The translations under genes were made by a program, and so were the position numbers. DNA of 39,808 bases from Ilumatobacteraceae bacterium (lineage in GTDB: Bacteria > Actinomycetota > Acidimicrobiia > Acidimicrobiales > Ilumatobacteraceae): contig JAJTEQ010000013.1 of assembly GCA_021298195.1 (NCBI GenBank), positions 1 to 39,808 on the forward strand, in the 5' to 3' direction. Under the pieces are notes generated by a model that worked only from the letters and a program-made list of their open reading frames with translations, was not told the origin of the DNA and did no database searches. Below, one piece after another: positions 7,110-14,878 of this stretch; position 1 is the first letter of the stretch, and each line of letters begins with the position of its first letter.

Positions 7110-7716
7110 CGGTGCGCGCTCGCTGACGCCAGGCCCACCACTCCACCAAACCGAACAACAACGCGACGATCGCCAGCACGACGACGGTCGAACCCGTGCC
7201 CACGACGTCGGACACTTCATCGGCGACGTAACTGACCCCGTCACCCGGCGACTTGATCTTCTTGCTCGAGATCATCGAACCCACCAGGCCGAGAACCACC
7301 AGGCCCGCGGCCACACTCGCGATCCGGACGACCCAACCCGCCAGCGACGACGCGTGGAGCAACTTGAAGACCTTGGCCAGCTTCAGGATCTTGAGGGCCT
7401 TCAACAACTTCACCGAACCCAGCAGCGGGAAGACGCCCAGGAGTTCGCGCACACCGGGTAGATCCAGCAGGATCGGGAACGAGGTGACGGTTACGAACAA
7501 CTCGAACTGATGCCCACGCATCCATTCGCGTGGATCGTCACTGACGTTCAGCATCACCACGACCTCGGTGGCGAACACCAACCAGATGAACCAGCCAATG
7601 ACGAGGCCAACGTCGTGCATGGTGCCCTTGGACGAATGCCAGTAGGTGGCGGGAACCGACGCGAGGGCCGCCAACAAGACCGCCCACGTCAGGGCCTTTT
7701 CCGCGCGATCACCCAC
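7054..7716 (-). CDS. Membrane protein with S4-like lysine repeat (ion-channel-like, no selectivity filter seen)
   Basis: The 220-residue protein has hydrophobic segments near residues 10-22, 34-55, 72-88, 126-147 and 168-194. Between them lies an amphipathic run with Lys at exactly every third position (K103, K106, K109, K112, K115, K118), followed by a short link and two more helices. That layout resembles the voltage-sensor S4 and following helices of ion-transport channels, but no TxGYG-type filter is visible, so channel function is unproven. The C-terminal tail is hydrophilic. I place the start at GTG 7716 because TACCTT sits 6 nt upstream. An ATG at 7764 is in frame but lies inside the divergent phosphoesterase gene. 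Confidence 0.72.
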   Translation of the reverse strand: MGDRAEKALTWAVLLAALASVPATYWHSSKGTMHDVGLVIGWFIWLVFATEVVVMLNVSDDPREWMRGHQFELFVTVTSFPILLDLPGVRELLGVFPLLGSVKLLKALKILKLAKVFKLLHASSLAGWVVRIASVAAGLVVLGLVGSMISSKKIKSPGDGVSYVADEVSDVVGTGSTVVVLAIVALLFGLVEWWAWRQRARTVTTDASAGRSAGEPTNDR

Positions 7717-7722
7717 GGAATC

Positions 7723-7728
7723 AAGGTA
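7723..7728 (-). promoter_or_regulatory. -10 element (TACCTT) of the S4-like membrane protein gene
   Basis: TACCTT lies 6 nt before the GTG at 7716, the usual leaderless spacing in this window. Confidence 0.5.
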
Positions 7729-7743
7729 CCAATCGAGAAGCGA

Positions 7744-7749
7744 TAGTTT
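7744..7749 (+). promoter_or_regulatory. -10 element (TAGTTT) of the metallophosphoesterase operon
   Basis: TAGTTT lies 7 nt before the ATG at 7757, the first gene of a three-gene overlapping operon. Confidence 0.6.
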
Positions 7750-7756
7750 CGTGCCG

Positions 7757-8773
7757 ATGGACATCACCACCGTGGCCGACGATCTGGTCGTCCTGCACGA
7801 CGGCACGACGGTGCATCGTTTCGACGGCCTCGACGCCGGAGCCGACCTCGAGTTCTTCGGTCTCGCGGTGCGAACCCTCGATCGTCCCGCCGGCGAGTTG
7901 TTGTGTCGATTCGCCACGGTGAACGACGTTCATTTCGGTGAACTCGAATGCGGACGCATCGACGACGATCCTCGCGGACCGATTCGACGCTCGGCCCCCG
8001 GCGAGGCCCCGTATCCCGAGACCATGAATCGGGCGGCCGTGCGCGAGATCGCGGCCATCGCTCCCGACGCGGTCCTTGTGAAGGGAGACCTCACCTGCAC
8101 CGGCACCGAACCCGAGTTCGCCGCCTTCGAGAACTGCTACCGCACGGCTTTCGCCGATCGCCTCCACGTCGTGCGGGGCAATCACGATTCGTACCTCGGC
8201 CAGCACGTGTACGACCGGGACGTGTGGATCGAATTGCCCGGCATCGCCATCGCTTTGATGGACACCGCCATCCCCACCGAGACCACCGGGGATCTCGGCG
8301 AGTTCCAATTGAAGTGGTTGGACGAGATGGCGGGTTCGACCGACTCTCCCGTGTTGGTGATGGGTCACCATCAACAGTGGACACCGGACACCGCCGGCGA
8401 CGGCCATCGCAGCGAGGGCTACTTCGGTATCAATCCCGACGCGAGTGATGCGTTGAACGACGTGGTGGCCCGACATCACAACATCATCGGGTACACGGCG
8501 GGTCACACGCACCGCCATCGCGTGCGGTCGATGGCCTGCGGCGTGCCCACCGTCGAGGTCGGTTGCGTGAAGGACTTCCCGGGGACCTGGGCCGAGTACC
8601 GCGTGTTCGAGGGTGGGGTGATGCAGGTGGTCCACCGCATCTCGGATCCGTCGGCTCTCGACTGGAGCGAACGTTGTCGACACCTCTACGAGGACTTCGG
8701 AATCGACTACGAGGCCTACGCCCTCGGTTCGCTTTCCGACCGTTGTTTCGTCTTCCCGGATCGAGCGAGATGA
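7757..8773 (+). CDS. Calcineurin-like metallophosphoesterase
   Basis: The protein has 338 residues and the full dinuclear-metal signature of the family: D57xH59 in NDVHFG, GD (110-111) in KGDLTCTG, GNHD (141-144), MGHHQ, and GHTHRHR near the C-terminus. Members hydrolyse phosphomono- or phosphodiesters such as cyclic nucleotides; the layout is close to the Icc/cyclic-nucleotide phosphodiesterase group, but the substrate is unknown. No signal peptide is present, so it should be cytoplasmic. About 50 residues of unassigned beta-rich sequence precede the first motif. The stop overlaps the next ATG (ATGA), indicating translational coupling to the CoA-transferase. Confidence 0.9.
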   Translation: MDITTVADDLVVLHDGTTVHRFDGLDAGADLEFFGLAVRTLDRPAGELLCRFATVNDVHFGELECGRIDDDPRGPIRRSAPGEAPYPETMNRAAVREIAAIAPDAVLVKGDLTCTGTEPEFAAFENCYRTAFADRLHVVRGNHDSYLGQHVYDRDVWIELPGIAIALMDTAIPTETTGDLGEFQLKWLDEMAGSTDSPVLVMGHHQQWTPDTAGDGHRSEGYFGINPDASDALNDVVARHHNIIGYTAGHTHRHRVRSMACGVPTVEVGCVKDFPGTWAEYRVFEGGVMQVVHRISDPSALDWSERCRHLYEDFGIDYEAYALGSLSDRCFVFPDRAR

Positions 8774-9894
8774 CCACTCCCCTTCACGGTCTTCGGGTGC
8801 TCGACATTTCGACGGTCATCGCCGGTCCGAACTGCGCACGGTATCTCGCCGATTTCGGCGCCGAGGTCATCAAAGTCGAACGACCCGACACCGGTGACAG
8901 CCTGCGCAACATGGCGTGGAAGGATCCCCGCGACGGCGTCGGGCTGTGGTGGAAACTGGCCAACCGAAACAAGCGCACCATCGCCCTCGACCTGAAGTCC
9001 GAAGCGGACAAGGACGTGTTCCTGAATCTGGTGAAGGACGCCCACGTGGTGGTGGAGAACTTCCGGCCCGGTGCGCTCGAACGACTGGGGCTCGGGCCCG
9101 ATCGTTTGCTCCAACTCAATCCGTCACTCGTCGTCACGCGGGTGAGTGGATTCGGTCAAACCGGTCCGTACGCGCAACGACCCGGATTCGCCTCCATCGC
9201 CGAATCGATGTCGGGTTTTGCCGCGGTCAACGGCGAAGCCGAGGGACAACCGATGCTGCCGGCCATCGCCCTCACCGACGAACTCACGGGGCTCGTCGGA
9301 GCTTTCGCCACCATGGTGGCGTTGCACTCCGGGGTGGGTCAGGTCGTCGACACCAGTTTGTTGGAGAGCGTCTTCCACGTGATGGGTCCGGTGGCATCGC
9401 TGTACGCGCTCACCGGCGAATTGCAACCCCGACTCGGATCGGGACTTCCGTACACGGTGCCTCGCGGGACGTATCGCTGCTCCGACGGTTCGTGGGTGGG
9501 CATCTCGGCGTCGTCGGATTCGGTCGCCATGCGGGTGATGGGAATCCTCGGGGTGGCCCACGATCCGCGCTTCGGATCGTTCGATGGTCGCACGGCACAT
9601 CGCGACGAGATCGAAGCCCGCATGCGCGAGTACTGCGCGCGACGTCCTCGAGCCGAGGTGATCGCCGAGTTCGAACGAGCCGAGGCCGCCATCGGTCCCG
9701 TGCTCGACATGGCCGACATCGCTCGTGACCCGCACTTCGCGGCCCGCGAGGCCATCACGACCGTCGGCGACACTCCGATGCAGAACCTCATCGCCCGCTT
9801 GTCGGCCACGCCGGGCGAACTACGACACGAGGGTCGAGCTCTCGACGCCGACGGGGAATCGATTCGCACCAAGGGATGGGAGACTCTCCAATGA
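8770..9894 (+). CDS. CaiB/BaiF-type (family III) CoA-transferase
   Basis: Family III CoA-transferases move CoA between carboxylic acids through an aspartyl-CoA mixed anhydride. The 374-residue protein starts with the family hallmark LHGLRVLDISTVIAGPNCARYLADFGAEVIKVE. It contains NRNKRTIALDLKS, VVENFRPGALERLGL, RVSGFGQTGPY and ALTDELTGLVGAF, which holds the likely catalytic Asp. The start overlaps the preceding stop and the stop overlaps the following gene, so the three genes are tightly coupled. The acyl substrate cannot be predicted. A second, non-identical family member lies at 33495-34718. Confidence 0.94.
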   Translation: MTTPLHGLRVLDISTVIAGPNCARYLADFGAEVIKVERPDTGDSLRNMAWKDPRDGVGLWWKLANRNKRTIALDLKSEADKDVFLNLVKDAHVVVENFRPGALERLGLGPDRLLQLNPSLVVTRVSGFGQTGPYAQRPGFASIAESMSGFAAVNGEAEGQPMLPAIALTDELTGLVGAFATMVALHSGVGQVVDTSLLESVFHVMGPVASLYALTGELQPRLGSGLPYTVPRGTYRCSDGSWVGISASSDSVAMRVMGILGVAHDPRFGSFDGRTAHRDEIEARMREYCARRPRAEVIAEFERAEAAIGPVLDMADIARDPHFAAREAITTVGDTPMQNLIARLSATPGELRHEGRALDADGESIRTKGWETLQ

Positions 9895-10319
9895 GCACGA
9901 AGCCGTACGCCTACATCGCCGGTCCGCTGTTCGACGAGGGAGAACGCTGGTTCATCGAGAAGGTCGATCGCCTCGTGGCCGAGAACGGATTCGAGACGTT
10001 CCTTCCGCACCGCGACAATCCGCCCAAGACCCACGAGAACGTGCGCGAGATCTTCCTCAACGACAAAGGCGGCATCGATCGCTGTGACGTGGTGGTGGCG
10101 AACCTCAACGGAATCATGACCGACGACGGCACGGCATGGGAGATGGGGTACGCCTACGCCAAGGGCAAACACACCATCGGCTTGTTCACCGACTGGCGCG
10201 CGCGCTTTCCCGCGCCCGACGAGGTCGTGAATCTGATGATGCAGTGTTCGATGAACGTGCTGGTGCGGTCACTCGACGAACTGGATGCGGCGCTCAAGAG
10301 TTGGACGGCCGGACGCTGA
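9891..10319 (+). CDS. Nucleoside 2-deoxyribosyltransferase-like protein
   Basis: The 142-residue protein has the fold signature of the nucleoside 2-deoxyribosyltransferase superfamily: [15 protein letters not shown] at the start, [13 protein letters not shown] (D66), [16 protein letters not shown] with the expected nucleophile at E84, and a hydrophobic GLFTDWR strand. True family members exchange bases on deoxynucleosides; related proteins hydrolyse nucleotides (DNPH1/Rcl type). It is the last gene of the phosphoesterase operon, with an ATGA overlap. Which nucleotide reaction it performs is not determined. Confidence 0.85.
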   Translation: MSTKPYAYIAGPLFDEGERWFIEKVDRLVAENGFETFLPHRDNPPKTHENVREIFLNDKGGIDRCDVVVANLNGIMTDDGTAWEMGYAYAKGKHTIGLFTDWRARFPAPDEVVNLMMQCSMNVLVRSLDELDAALKSWTAGR

Positions 10320-10326
10320 CGAGAAC

Positions 10327-10340
10327 GGCGCTCAGGCGCC
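10327..10340. terminator. Short GC hairpin at a convergent gene junction
   Basis: GGCGC (10327-10331) pairs with GCGCC (10336-10340) around TCAG. It spans the msrA stop just after the deoxyribosyltransferase-like gene. There is no U-run, so its role as a bidirectional terminator is only possible. Confidence 0.3.
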
Positions 10341-10982
10341 GGTACCGATGGGGCAGGTCACGCCGGTGCCGCCGATACCGCAATAGCCGTTCGGATTCTT
10401 CGCCAGGTACTGCTGGTGATACGGCTCGGCGTAGTACCACTCACCCATCTCGGCGATCTCGGTGGTGATCGACCCGTATCCGGACGCGCGGAGTCGCTCC
10501 TGGAAGAGATCACGGGAAGCGAGAGCCTCGGTCATCTGCGCCGCCGACGTGGTGTAAATCGCGCTTCGGTATTGCGAGCCGAGATCGTTGCCCTGGCGCA
10601 TGCCCTGGGTCGGGTCGTGGTTCTCCCAGAACACGCGCAAGAGATCGGCGTAGGTGACGATGGCGGGGTCGAAGATCACGAAGAACACCTCGGCATGACC
10701 GGTGAGACCCGTGCAGTTCTCCTCGTAGGTGCAATTCGGGGTGTAACCGCCGGCGTAACCCACCGCGGTGGAGTGAACACCGGGCAACTGCCAGAACAAC
10801 CGCTCGGCACCCCAGAAACAACCCATACCGAAAACGGCGGTTTCGGTGCCCGTGGGCCACGGACCCTCGAGCGGTGTGCCCAACACGAAGTGCTTCTCGG
10901 GAACCGGCATCGTCTGATCGGTGCGACCCGGCAGCGCGTTCTCGGGAGCGACCATCTCGGTGTTCTTCTTGGCGAACAGCAT
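10332..10982 (-). CDS. msrA: Peptide-methionine (S)-S-oxide reductase
   Basis: MsrA repairs S-sulfoxides of methionine in oxidised proteins. The 216-residue protein has the catalytic GMGCFWGAE motif (C55), [27 protein letters not shown] with [13 protein letters not shown], and C-terminal recycling cysteines in [13 protein letters not shown] (C201 and C210). About 45 residues precede the catalytic domain and contain no signal peptide. The ATG at 10982 is supported by TATCCT six bases upstream; in-frame sequence further upstream continues into the exporter gene and is ignored. Confidence 0.96.
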   Translation of the reverse strand: MLFAKKNTEMVAPENALPGRTDQTMPVPEKHFVLGTPLEGPWPTGTETAVFGMGCFWGAERLFWQLPGVHSTAVGYAGGYTPNCTYEENCTGLTGHAEVFFVIFDPAIVTYADLLRVFWENHDPTQGMRQGNDLGSQYRSAIYTTSAAQMTEALASRDLFQERLRASGYGSITTEIAEMGEWYYAEPYHQQYLAKNPNGYCGIGGTGVTCPIGTGA

Positions 10983-10988
10983 GGGAGC

Positions 10989-10994
10989 AGGATA
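10989..10994 (-). promoter_or_regulatory. -10 element (TATCCT) of msrA
   Basis: TATCCT lies 6 nt before the msrA ATG at 10982, so the mRNA should be leaderless. Confidence 0.6.
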
Positions 10995-11029
10995 GGCACC
11001 CCCGCGTCGCGTCGGCGTCTCGGAGCGAG

Positions 11030-11836
11030 TTACTTCAGCAACAGCGTCTCGACGCGCCGAGCGGCCACCGACAATCCCACGGTCGCCAAGGCCAACAGGA
11101 CGCCGACGTGAACGAACATTCCCCACGAGGCCACACCGAGGCTGGCTCCTCTGACCAATGCCACGCCGTGATACAGCGGACTGAGTTGCACGATCCAGGC
11201 GAGCCCGCCGTACGACGACAGCGGGTAGAAGGTGGCCGAGAAGAGGAACAGCGGAAGCGTGATGGCGGGCACCCAATCGAAATCGGCCCACGAGCGCATG
11301 TAGGTGGTGAGCGCCATACCCACCGAGGCGAACGCGAGACCGATCAGCAAGCACGCGGGCAACGAGGCCAGGATCCACCACGAACCCGCCATGCCGAGCG
11401 CGGCCAGACAGACCAGGAACGAGATCGAATAGACGAAGCCGCGCAACATGGCCCACGCGATCTCACCGAGGGCCACGTCGGCCGCACCCAGCGGGCTGGC
11501 CAACATCGCGTCGTAGGTCTTGGAGTAACGCAACTTGAAGAAGATGTTCATCGTGCTGTCGTAGACCGCGCCGTTCATGGCCGAACTCGCCATCAGAGCG
11601 GGCGCCACGAATTCGGCGTAGTCGATGGACCGACCGGCGAAGTCCACGTCACCGACGAGTGCTCCGAAACCGATGCGAATGGACAACAAGTAGAAGAGGG
11701 GCTCGAAGAAACCCGAGATCAGCACCATCGGAGTGCGGCGGTAGACGATGGCGTTGCGCTCGACCACCCGTTGTGGTCGGCGCGCCGATCGCAGAATGGG
11801 AGGAGCGACCCGCCACAACAGGGTGTCGTGGCTCAT
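11030..11836 (-). CDS. ABC-2 type transporter permease (second)
   Basis: This 268-residue permease has a cytoplasmic N-terminus with [23 protein letters not shown], an early amphipathic stretch as in ABC-2/NodJ-type exporters, then about six hydrophobic segments and the family-type segment [16 protein letters not shown]. Its ATG overlaps the stop of the preceding permease by ATGA. With the ATPase and the first permease it should form a heterodimeric exporter in the cytoplasmic membrane. The exported compound is unknown; related DrrAB/NodIJ systems move lipids, polysaccharides or antibiotics. Confidence 0.9.
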   Translation of the reverse strand: MSHDTLLWRVAPPILRSARRPQRVVERNAIVYRRTPMVLISGFFEPLFYLLSIRIGFGALVGDVDFAGRSIDYAEFVAPALMASSAMNGAVYDSTMNIFFKLRYSKTYDAMLASPLGAADVALGEIAWAMLRGFVYSISFLVCLAALGMAGSWWILASLPACLLIGLAFASVGMALTTYMRSWADFDWVPAITLPLFLFSATFYPLSSYGGLAWIVQLSPLYHGVALVRGASLGVASWGMFVHVGVLLALATVGLSVAARRVETLLLK

Positions 11837-12615
11837 CGGTACAACCTCTTGGCGAAGAGGCGATCACAGACGATCCAACCCGGGATCAACCAGATCGCCA
11901 GAACCGCCACGTGACCCAGGGCCTCGGTCATCCCGAGCGTGTGCAGAACGAATCCGCGACACAGTTCGACCCCGTGCCACAACGGCGTCACCCACGCGAC
12001 CGGACGCAACGCGTCCGGGAGCGAGTCCACCGGGTAGAACGCACCGCCGAACAGGAACAAGGGAGTGATCACGAGTCGCTGCACGTTCGAGAAGGACGTG
12101 TCGTATTCACGACTCGCGGCCCAGGCCGTGATCCAGGCCGTGAACACCAGGCCGCACAACAACGCCGCGGGTACCGCCGGCAGGATGCCCCACGACCGCG
12201 TGTCGGGATGCACCGCCAGGACGACCGCGACTCCCCCCACGGCGATCCCCATGCGCACGGCGAGCCAGAGGAACTGTCCGCGTACCACTTGGGGGGCGGT
12301 GAGCCGAGTGGCCGCCATCGCCTCGTAGCTGCCGTCCCACTTGAACCCCCCGAGGACCGGCCACAACGACTCGCCGGCGGCGGTCAGCATCGCCGTCGTG
12401 GCCAACAAGCCCGGTCCGAGGAACGTGGCGTACGAGATGTCTCCCAGTGCTTCGGACGATGATGCTCGGTCGTCCACGAGAGATCCGACCCCCAATCCCA
12501 TGCCCAGGAAGAAGAGCAGAGGTTGCAGGAAACTGAGCGTGAGGTTCGTCTTCCAGATGCGTTTCAACAGCAGCATCTGCATCTCGAGCACCCGCACCGA
12601 TGCCGGCGTGGTCAC
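11833..12615 (-). CDS. ABC-2 type transporter permease (first)
   Basis: The 260-residue permease begins at GTG 12615, one base after the ATPase stop, with GGAGGA five bases upstream. It has LEMQMLLLKRIWKTNLTLSFLQPLLFFLGMGLGVG at the N-terminus, PLLFFLGMGLGVGSL as the first membrane segment, and VITPLFLFGGAFYPVDSLPDALRPVAWVTPLWHGVEL near the end, equivalent to [11 protein letters not shown] in its partner. The two permeases are paralogous. Longer upstream reading in this frame runs antiparallel to nothing useful and only shadows the ATPase. Confidence 0.9.
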   Translation of the reverse strand: MTTPASVRVLEMQMLLLKRIWKTNLTLSFLQPLLFFLGMGLGVGSLVDDRASSSEALGDISYATFLGPGLLATTAMLTAAGESLWPVLGGFKWDGSYEAMAATRLTAPQVVRGQFLWLAVRMGIAVGGVAVVLAVHPDTRSWGILPAVPAALLCGLVFTAWITAWAASREYDTSFSNVQRLVITPLFLFGGAFYPVDSLPDALRPVAWVTPLWHGVELCRGFVLHTLGMTEALGHVAVLAIWLIPGWIVCDRLFAKRLYR

Positions 12616-12616
12616 G

Positions 12617-13552
12617 TCACTCCTCCAGCGAACGGCCGGTGAGACGCAAGAAGACGTCCTCCAAGGAACTACGGCGCACCAAAGAACTCTCGGGTTGGAG
12701 ACCACGCGTGTGCACCTCGTGAAGAGCGCTTTCACCGTCGTCGGCGTACACGAGAACCCGATCGGCCAGCACTTCGAGGCGATCGCCGACACCGAGAAGT
12801 CGACCCTCGTGTTCGGCGTTGCTCCCGGCACCGAAACGCAACTCCAGCACCTCGCGGGTGGAATACCTCGTGATCAATTCCCGAGGAGAGCCTTCGGCGA
12901 CGATGCGACCAGCGTCCATGACGACCAGTCGATCGCACAGTTGCTCGGCTTCGTCCATGTAGTGGGTGGTCAGCACGAGAGTGACACCCTGTTGCTTCAG
13001 TCGGTAGAGGCGATCCCACAGAATGTGTCGGGCCTGGGGGTCGAGGCCGGTGGTGGGCTCATCCAAGAGGAACATCTCGGGGCGATTCATCAAACCGCGC
13101 GCGATGGTCAGACGCCGCTTCATGCCGCCGCTCAACGACTCCACTCGTCCCGACGAACGCTCGGAGAGCTGCACGAAGTCCAACAACTCCTTGGCTCGCG
13201 CGACGCATTCCGCCCGAGGGATGTCGAAGTACCGCCCGTAGACGATCAGGTTGTCGAGCAAGGTGAGTTCACCGTCGAGGTTGTCCGCTTGAGGAACGAC
13301 GCCCAGTCGGTTGCGGATCTCGCTTCCGTGCGTGGCCGGATTCAGACCGAAGATCTCCAACGTTCCCGACGTGACCGGGGAAACGCCCGCGATCATGCGC
13401 ATCGTGCTGGACTTCCCCGCACCGTTGGGTCCGAGGAAGCCGAACGACTCACCGGGGCGAACCTCGACGTCGATACCTCGCACTGCTTCGAAGTCACCGA
13501 ACTTCTTCGTGAGTGACTTGGCGCGGATCGCCGGTTGTTCGTTCACGGTCAC
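12617..13552 (-). CDS. ABC-2 exporter ATP-binding protein
   Basis: The 311-residue ATPase powers the two following permeases. Walker A is GPNGAGKS (41-48), the Q-loop is in VVPQADNLDGELT, the signature is LSGGMKRRL (140 onward), Walker B is MFLLDEPTTGLDP (160 onward) and the switch His is in LTTHYMDEAEQLCDR. The PQADNLD and GGMKRRL variants and an extra C-terminal domain of about 90 residues are typical of the NodI/DrrA group. The GTG start at 13552 has TAGTGT six bases upstream. It is divergent from the GNAT gene. Confidence 0.95.
   Translation of the reverse strand: MTVNEQPAIRAKSLTKKFGDFEAVRGIDVEVRPGESFGFLGPNGAGKSSTMRMIAGVSPVTSGTLEIFGLNPATHGSEIRNRLGVVPQADNLDGELTLLDNLIVYGRYFDIPRAECVARAKELLDFVQLSERSSGRVESLSGGMKRRLTIARGLMNRPEMFLLDEPTTGLDPQARHILWDRLYRLKQQGVTLVLTTHYMDEAEQLCDRLVVMDAGRIVAEGSPRELITRYSTREVLELRFGAGSNAEHEGRLLGVGDRLEVLADRVLVYADDGESALHEVHTRGLQPESSLVRRSSLEDVFLRLTGRSLEE
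12621..12626 (-). promoter_or_regulatory. Ribosome binding site (GGAGGA) that fixes the permease start
   Basis: GGAGGA lies at the end of the ATPase gene, 5 nt before GTG 12615. It supports this start for the first permease within the operon. Confidence 0.7.
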
Positions 13553-13558
13553 CGGAAC

Positions 13559-13564
13559 ACACTA
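13559..13564 (-). promoter_or_regulatory. -10 element (TAGTGT) of the ABC exporter operon
   Basis: TAGTGT lies 6 nt before the GTG at 13552 and faces the GNAT promoter on the other strand. Confidence 0.6.
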
Positions 13565-13590
13565 CTTCGGGTCCGCTCGACGACGACGGG

Positions 13591-13596
13591 TAGATT
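13591..13596 (+). promoter_or_regulatory. -10 element (TAGATT) of the GNAT gene
   Basis: TAGATT lies 7 nt before the GTG at 13604. Confidence 0.6.
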
Positions 13597-13603
13597 CGAC
13601 GTC

Positions 13604-14098
13604 GTGACCGACTCCGGTATCGTCATCCGCGACATGACCATCAATGATCTCGACGTCGTGTACGCCATCAACGAGGAGAACGTTCCCGCGGTCGGGCAGG
13701 AGACCCTCGACGATCTGCGCGCCATCTTCGACGTCTGTTCCGTCAACCTGGTGGCCGAAATCGATGGTCGGGTTCGCGGTTTCTGCATGGTGATGCCACC
13801 GGGTGTGGACTACGGAAGTCCGAACTATCTGTACTTCTGCGAACGTCACGAGGACTTCGTGTATCTGGATCGGGTGGCGATCACCGCCGACTCACAGGGC
13901 CGCGGTATCGGTCCGATGTTGTACCGCGAGGTCGAACGACGGACCACCGCCCCGTGGTTCGCTCTGGAGGTGAACGTGAAACCGCCCAACGAGGGATCGA
14001 TGCGCTTTCACGTGCGCGAGGGATTCGTCGAGGTGGACCAACTCGAGACTCGCCCGGGCAAGATCGTCAGCCTGATGATGAAGCCCCTCACCACGTGA
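13604..14098 (+). CDS. GNAT-family N-acetyltransferase
   Basis: The 164-residue protein begins GIVIRDMTINDLDVVYAINEENVPAVG and contains the GNAT acetyl-CoA loop as VAITADSQGRGIGPMLYREVE (Q/RxxGxG/A type), followed by ALEVNVKPPNEGSMRFHVREGFVEV, the usual motif B. GNAT enzymes acetylate amines or protein N-termini; the substrate here is unknown. The GTG start is supported by a -10 seven bases upstream. It ends at a hairpin shared with the convergent nitrilase gene. Confidence 0.88.
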   Translation: MTDSGIVIRDMTINDLDVVYAINEENVPAVGQETLDDLRAIFDVCSVNLVAEIDGRVRGFCMVMPPGVDYGSPNYLYFCERHEDFVYLDRVAITADSQGRGIGPMLYREVERRTTAPWFALEVNVKPPNEGSMRFHVREGFVEVDQLETRPGKIVSLMMKPLTT

Positions 14099-14110
14099 GG
14101 AAGAACCTCA
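14096..14110. terminator. Small hairpin between convergent GNAT and nitrilase genes
   Basis: TGAGG (14096-14100) pairs with CCTCA (14106-14110) around AAGAA. The stem contains both stop codons, one for each strand. There is no U-run, so terminator function is uncertain. Confidence 0.3.
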
Positions 14111-14878
14111 GCGACGGTCCTGCAGAAAACGAAAGCGCTCCCGCACGGCGGTCACCTCGTCGGCCGAGACGTCGGCGTAGAGGATGGTCTCGCCGGCCTC
14201 GGTGCCGTCGGCGAGCAGGTCGCCGTTGGGACCGAACACCTTGCTGTCGCCCGCGTACGACAGGCTCCCACCGTCACCGACCCGATTGCACCCGATCACG
14301 TAGGCCTGGTTCTCGATGGCTCGCGCGCGCAACAACGCCATCCAGTGTTCGCGTCGCGACACCGGCCAGTTCGCCGGCACCAAGTACACGTCGGTGTCGA
14401 GAGCCAGTCGCCAGAACTCGTCGGCGAAACGCAGGTCGTAACACACGAACAAACTGACCCGCAGCCCGTCGACCTCGATGGTCACGAAGTCGTCACCCGG
14501 GCGCACGTGTCGATCCTCGCCGCCGTAGGTGAACGGGTGGATCTTGCGATAGCGATCGACACGACCGCCGGGCCGAGCCACCACGAAGGTGTTCGCCGGT
14601 CGGTGATCGTCCGTCGGCTCGGCCGCGAGTTCGGGACACGATCCGGCCACGACGACCGAGTGCTCGGATGCCATCTCCCGCAGGAATCGCGACGACGGAC
14701 CGTCATGGGGCTCGGCGAACCGCGGGTCCTCGACCGCGAAGCCCGTGGAGAAGGTCTCCGAGAGCAGGACGAAATTCGCACCGTGGGATGCCGCCTCGGC
14801 GATTCGCGGCTCGAGGCGCGCGAAGTTCGCTTCCCGGTCGCACCAGACGATGTCGTGTTGAACGACGGCGAACCTCAC
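14108..14878 (-). CDS. Carbon-nitrogen hydrolase, probable omega-amidase
   Basis: The 256-residue nitrilase-superfamily enzyme has the full catalytic triad: E41 in LLSETFSTGF, K112 in YRKIHPF, and C146 in LFVCYDLRFADEFW. The residues around E41 and C146 match the omega-amidase (Nit2/YafV) group, which hydrolyses alpha-ketoglutaramate or alpha-ketosuccinamate. The GTG start overlaps the stop of the upstream aminotransferase (GTGA). A glutamine-using transaminase followed by an omega-amidase is a known functional pair that removes the cyclising keto-amide product. The assignment rests on the motifs and the neighbour, not on a search. Confidence 0.88.
   Translation of the reverse strand: MRFAVVQHDIVWCDREANFARLEPRIAEAASHGANFVLLSETFSTGFAVEDPRFAEPHDGPSSRFLREMASEHSVVVAGSCPELAAEPTDDHRPANTFVVARPGGRVDRYRKIHPFTYGGEDRHVRPGDDFVTIEVDGLRVSLFVCYDLRFADEFWRLALDTDVYLVPANWPVSRREHWMALLRARAIENQAYVIGCNRVGDGGSLSYAGDSKVFGPNGDLLADGTEAGETILYADVSADEVTAVRERFRFLQDRR

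Noticed and set aside
10332-11456. A longer msrA reading frame starting at 11456
   Set aside because: The upstream part is an off-frame shadow of the permease gene; the -10 at 10989-10994 fixes ATG 10982.
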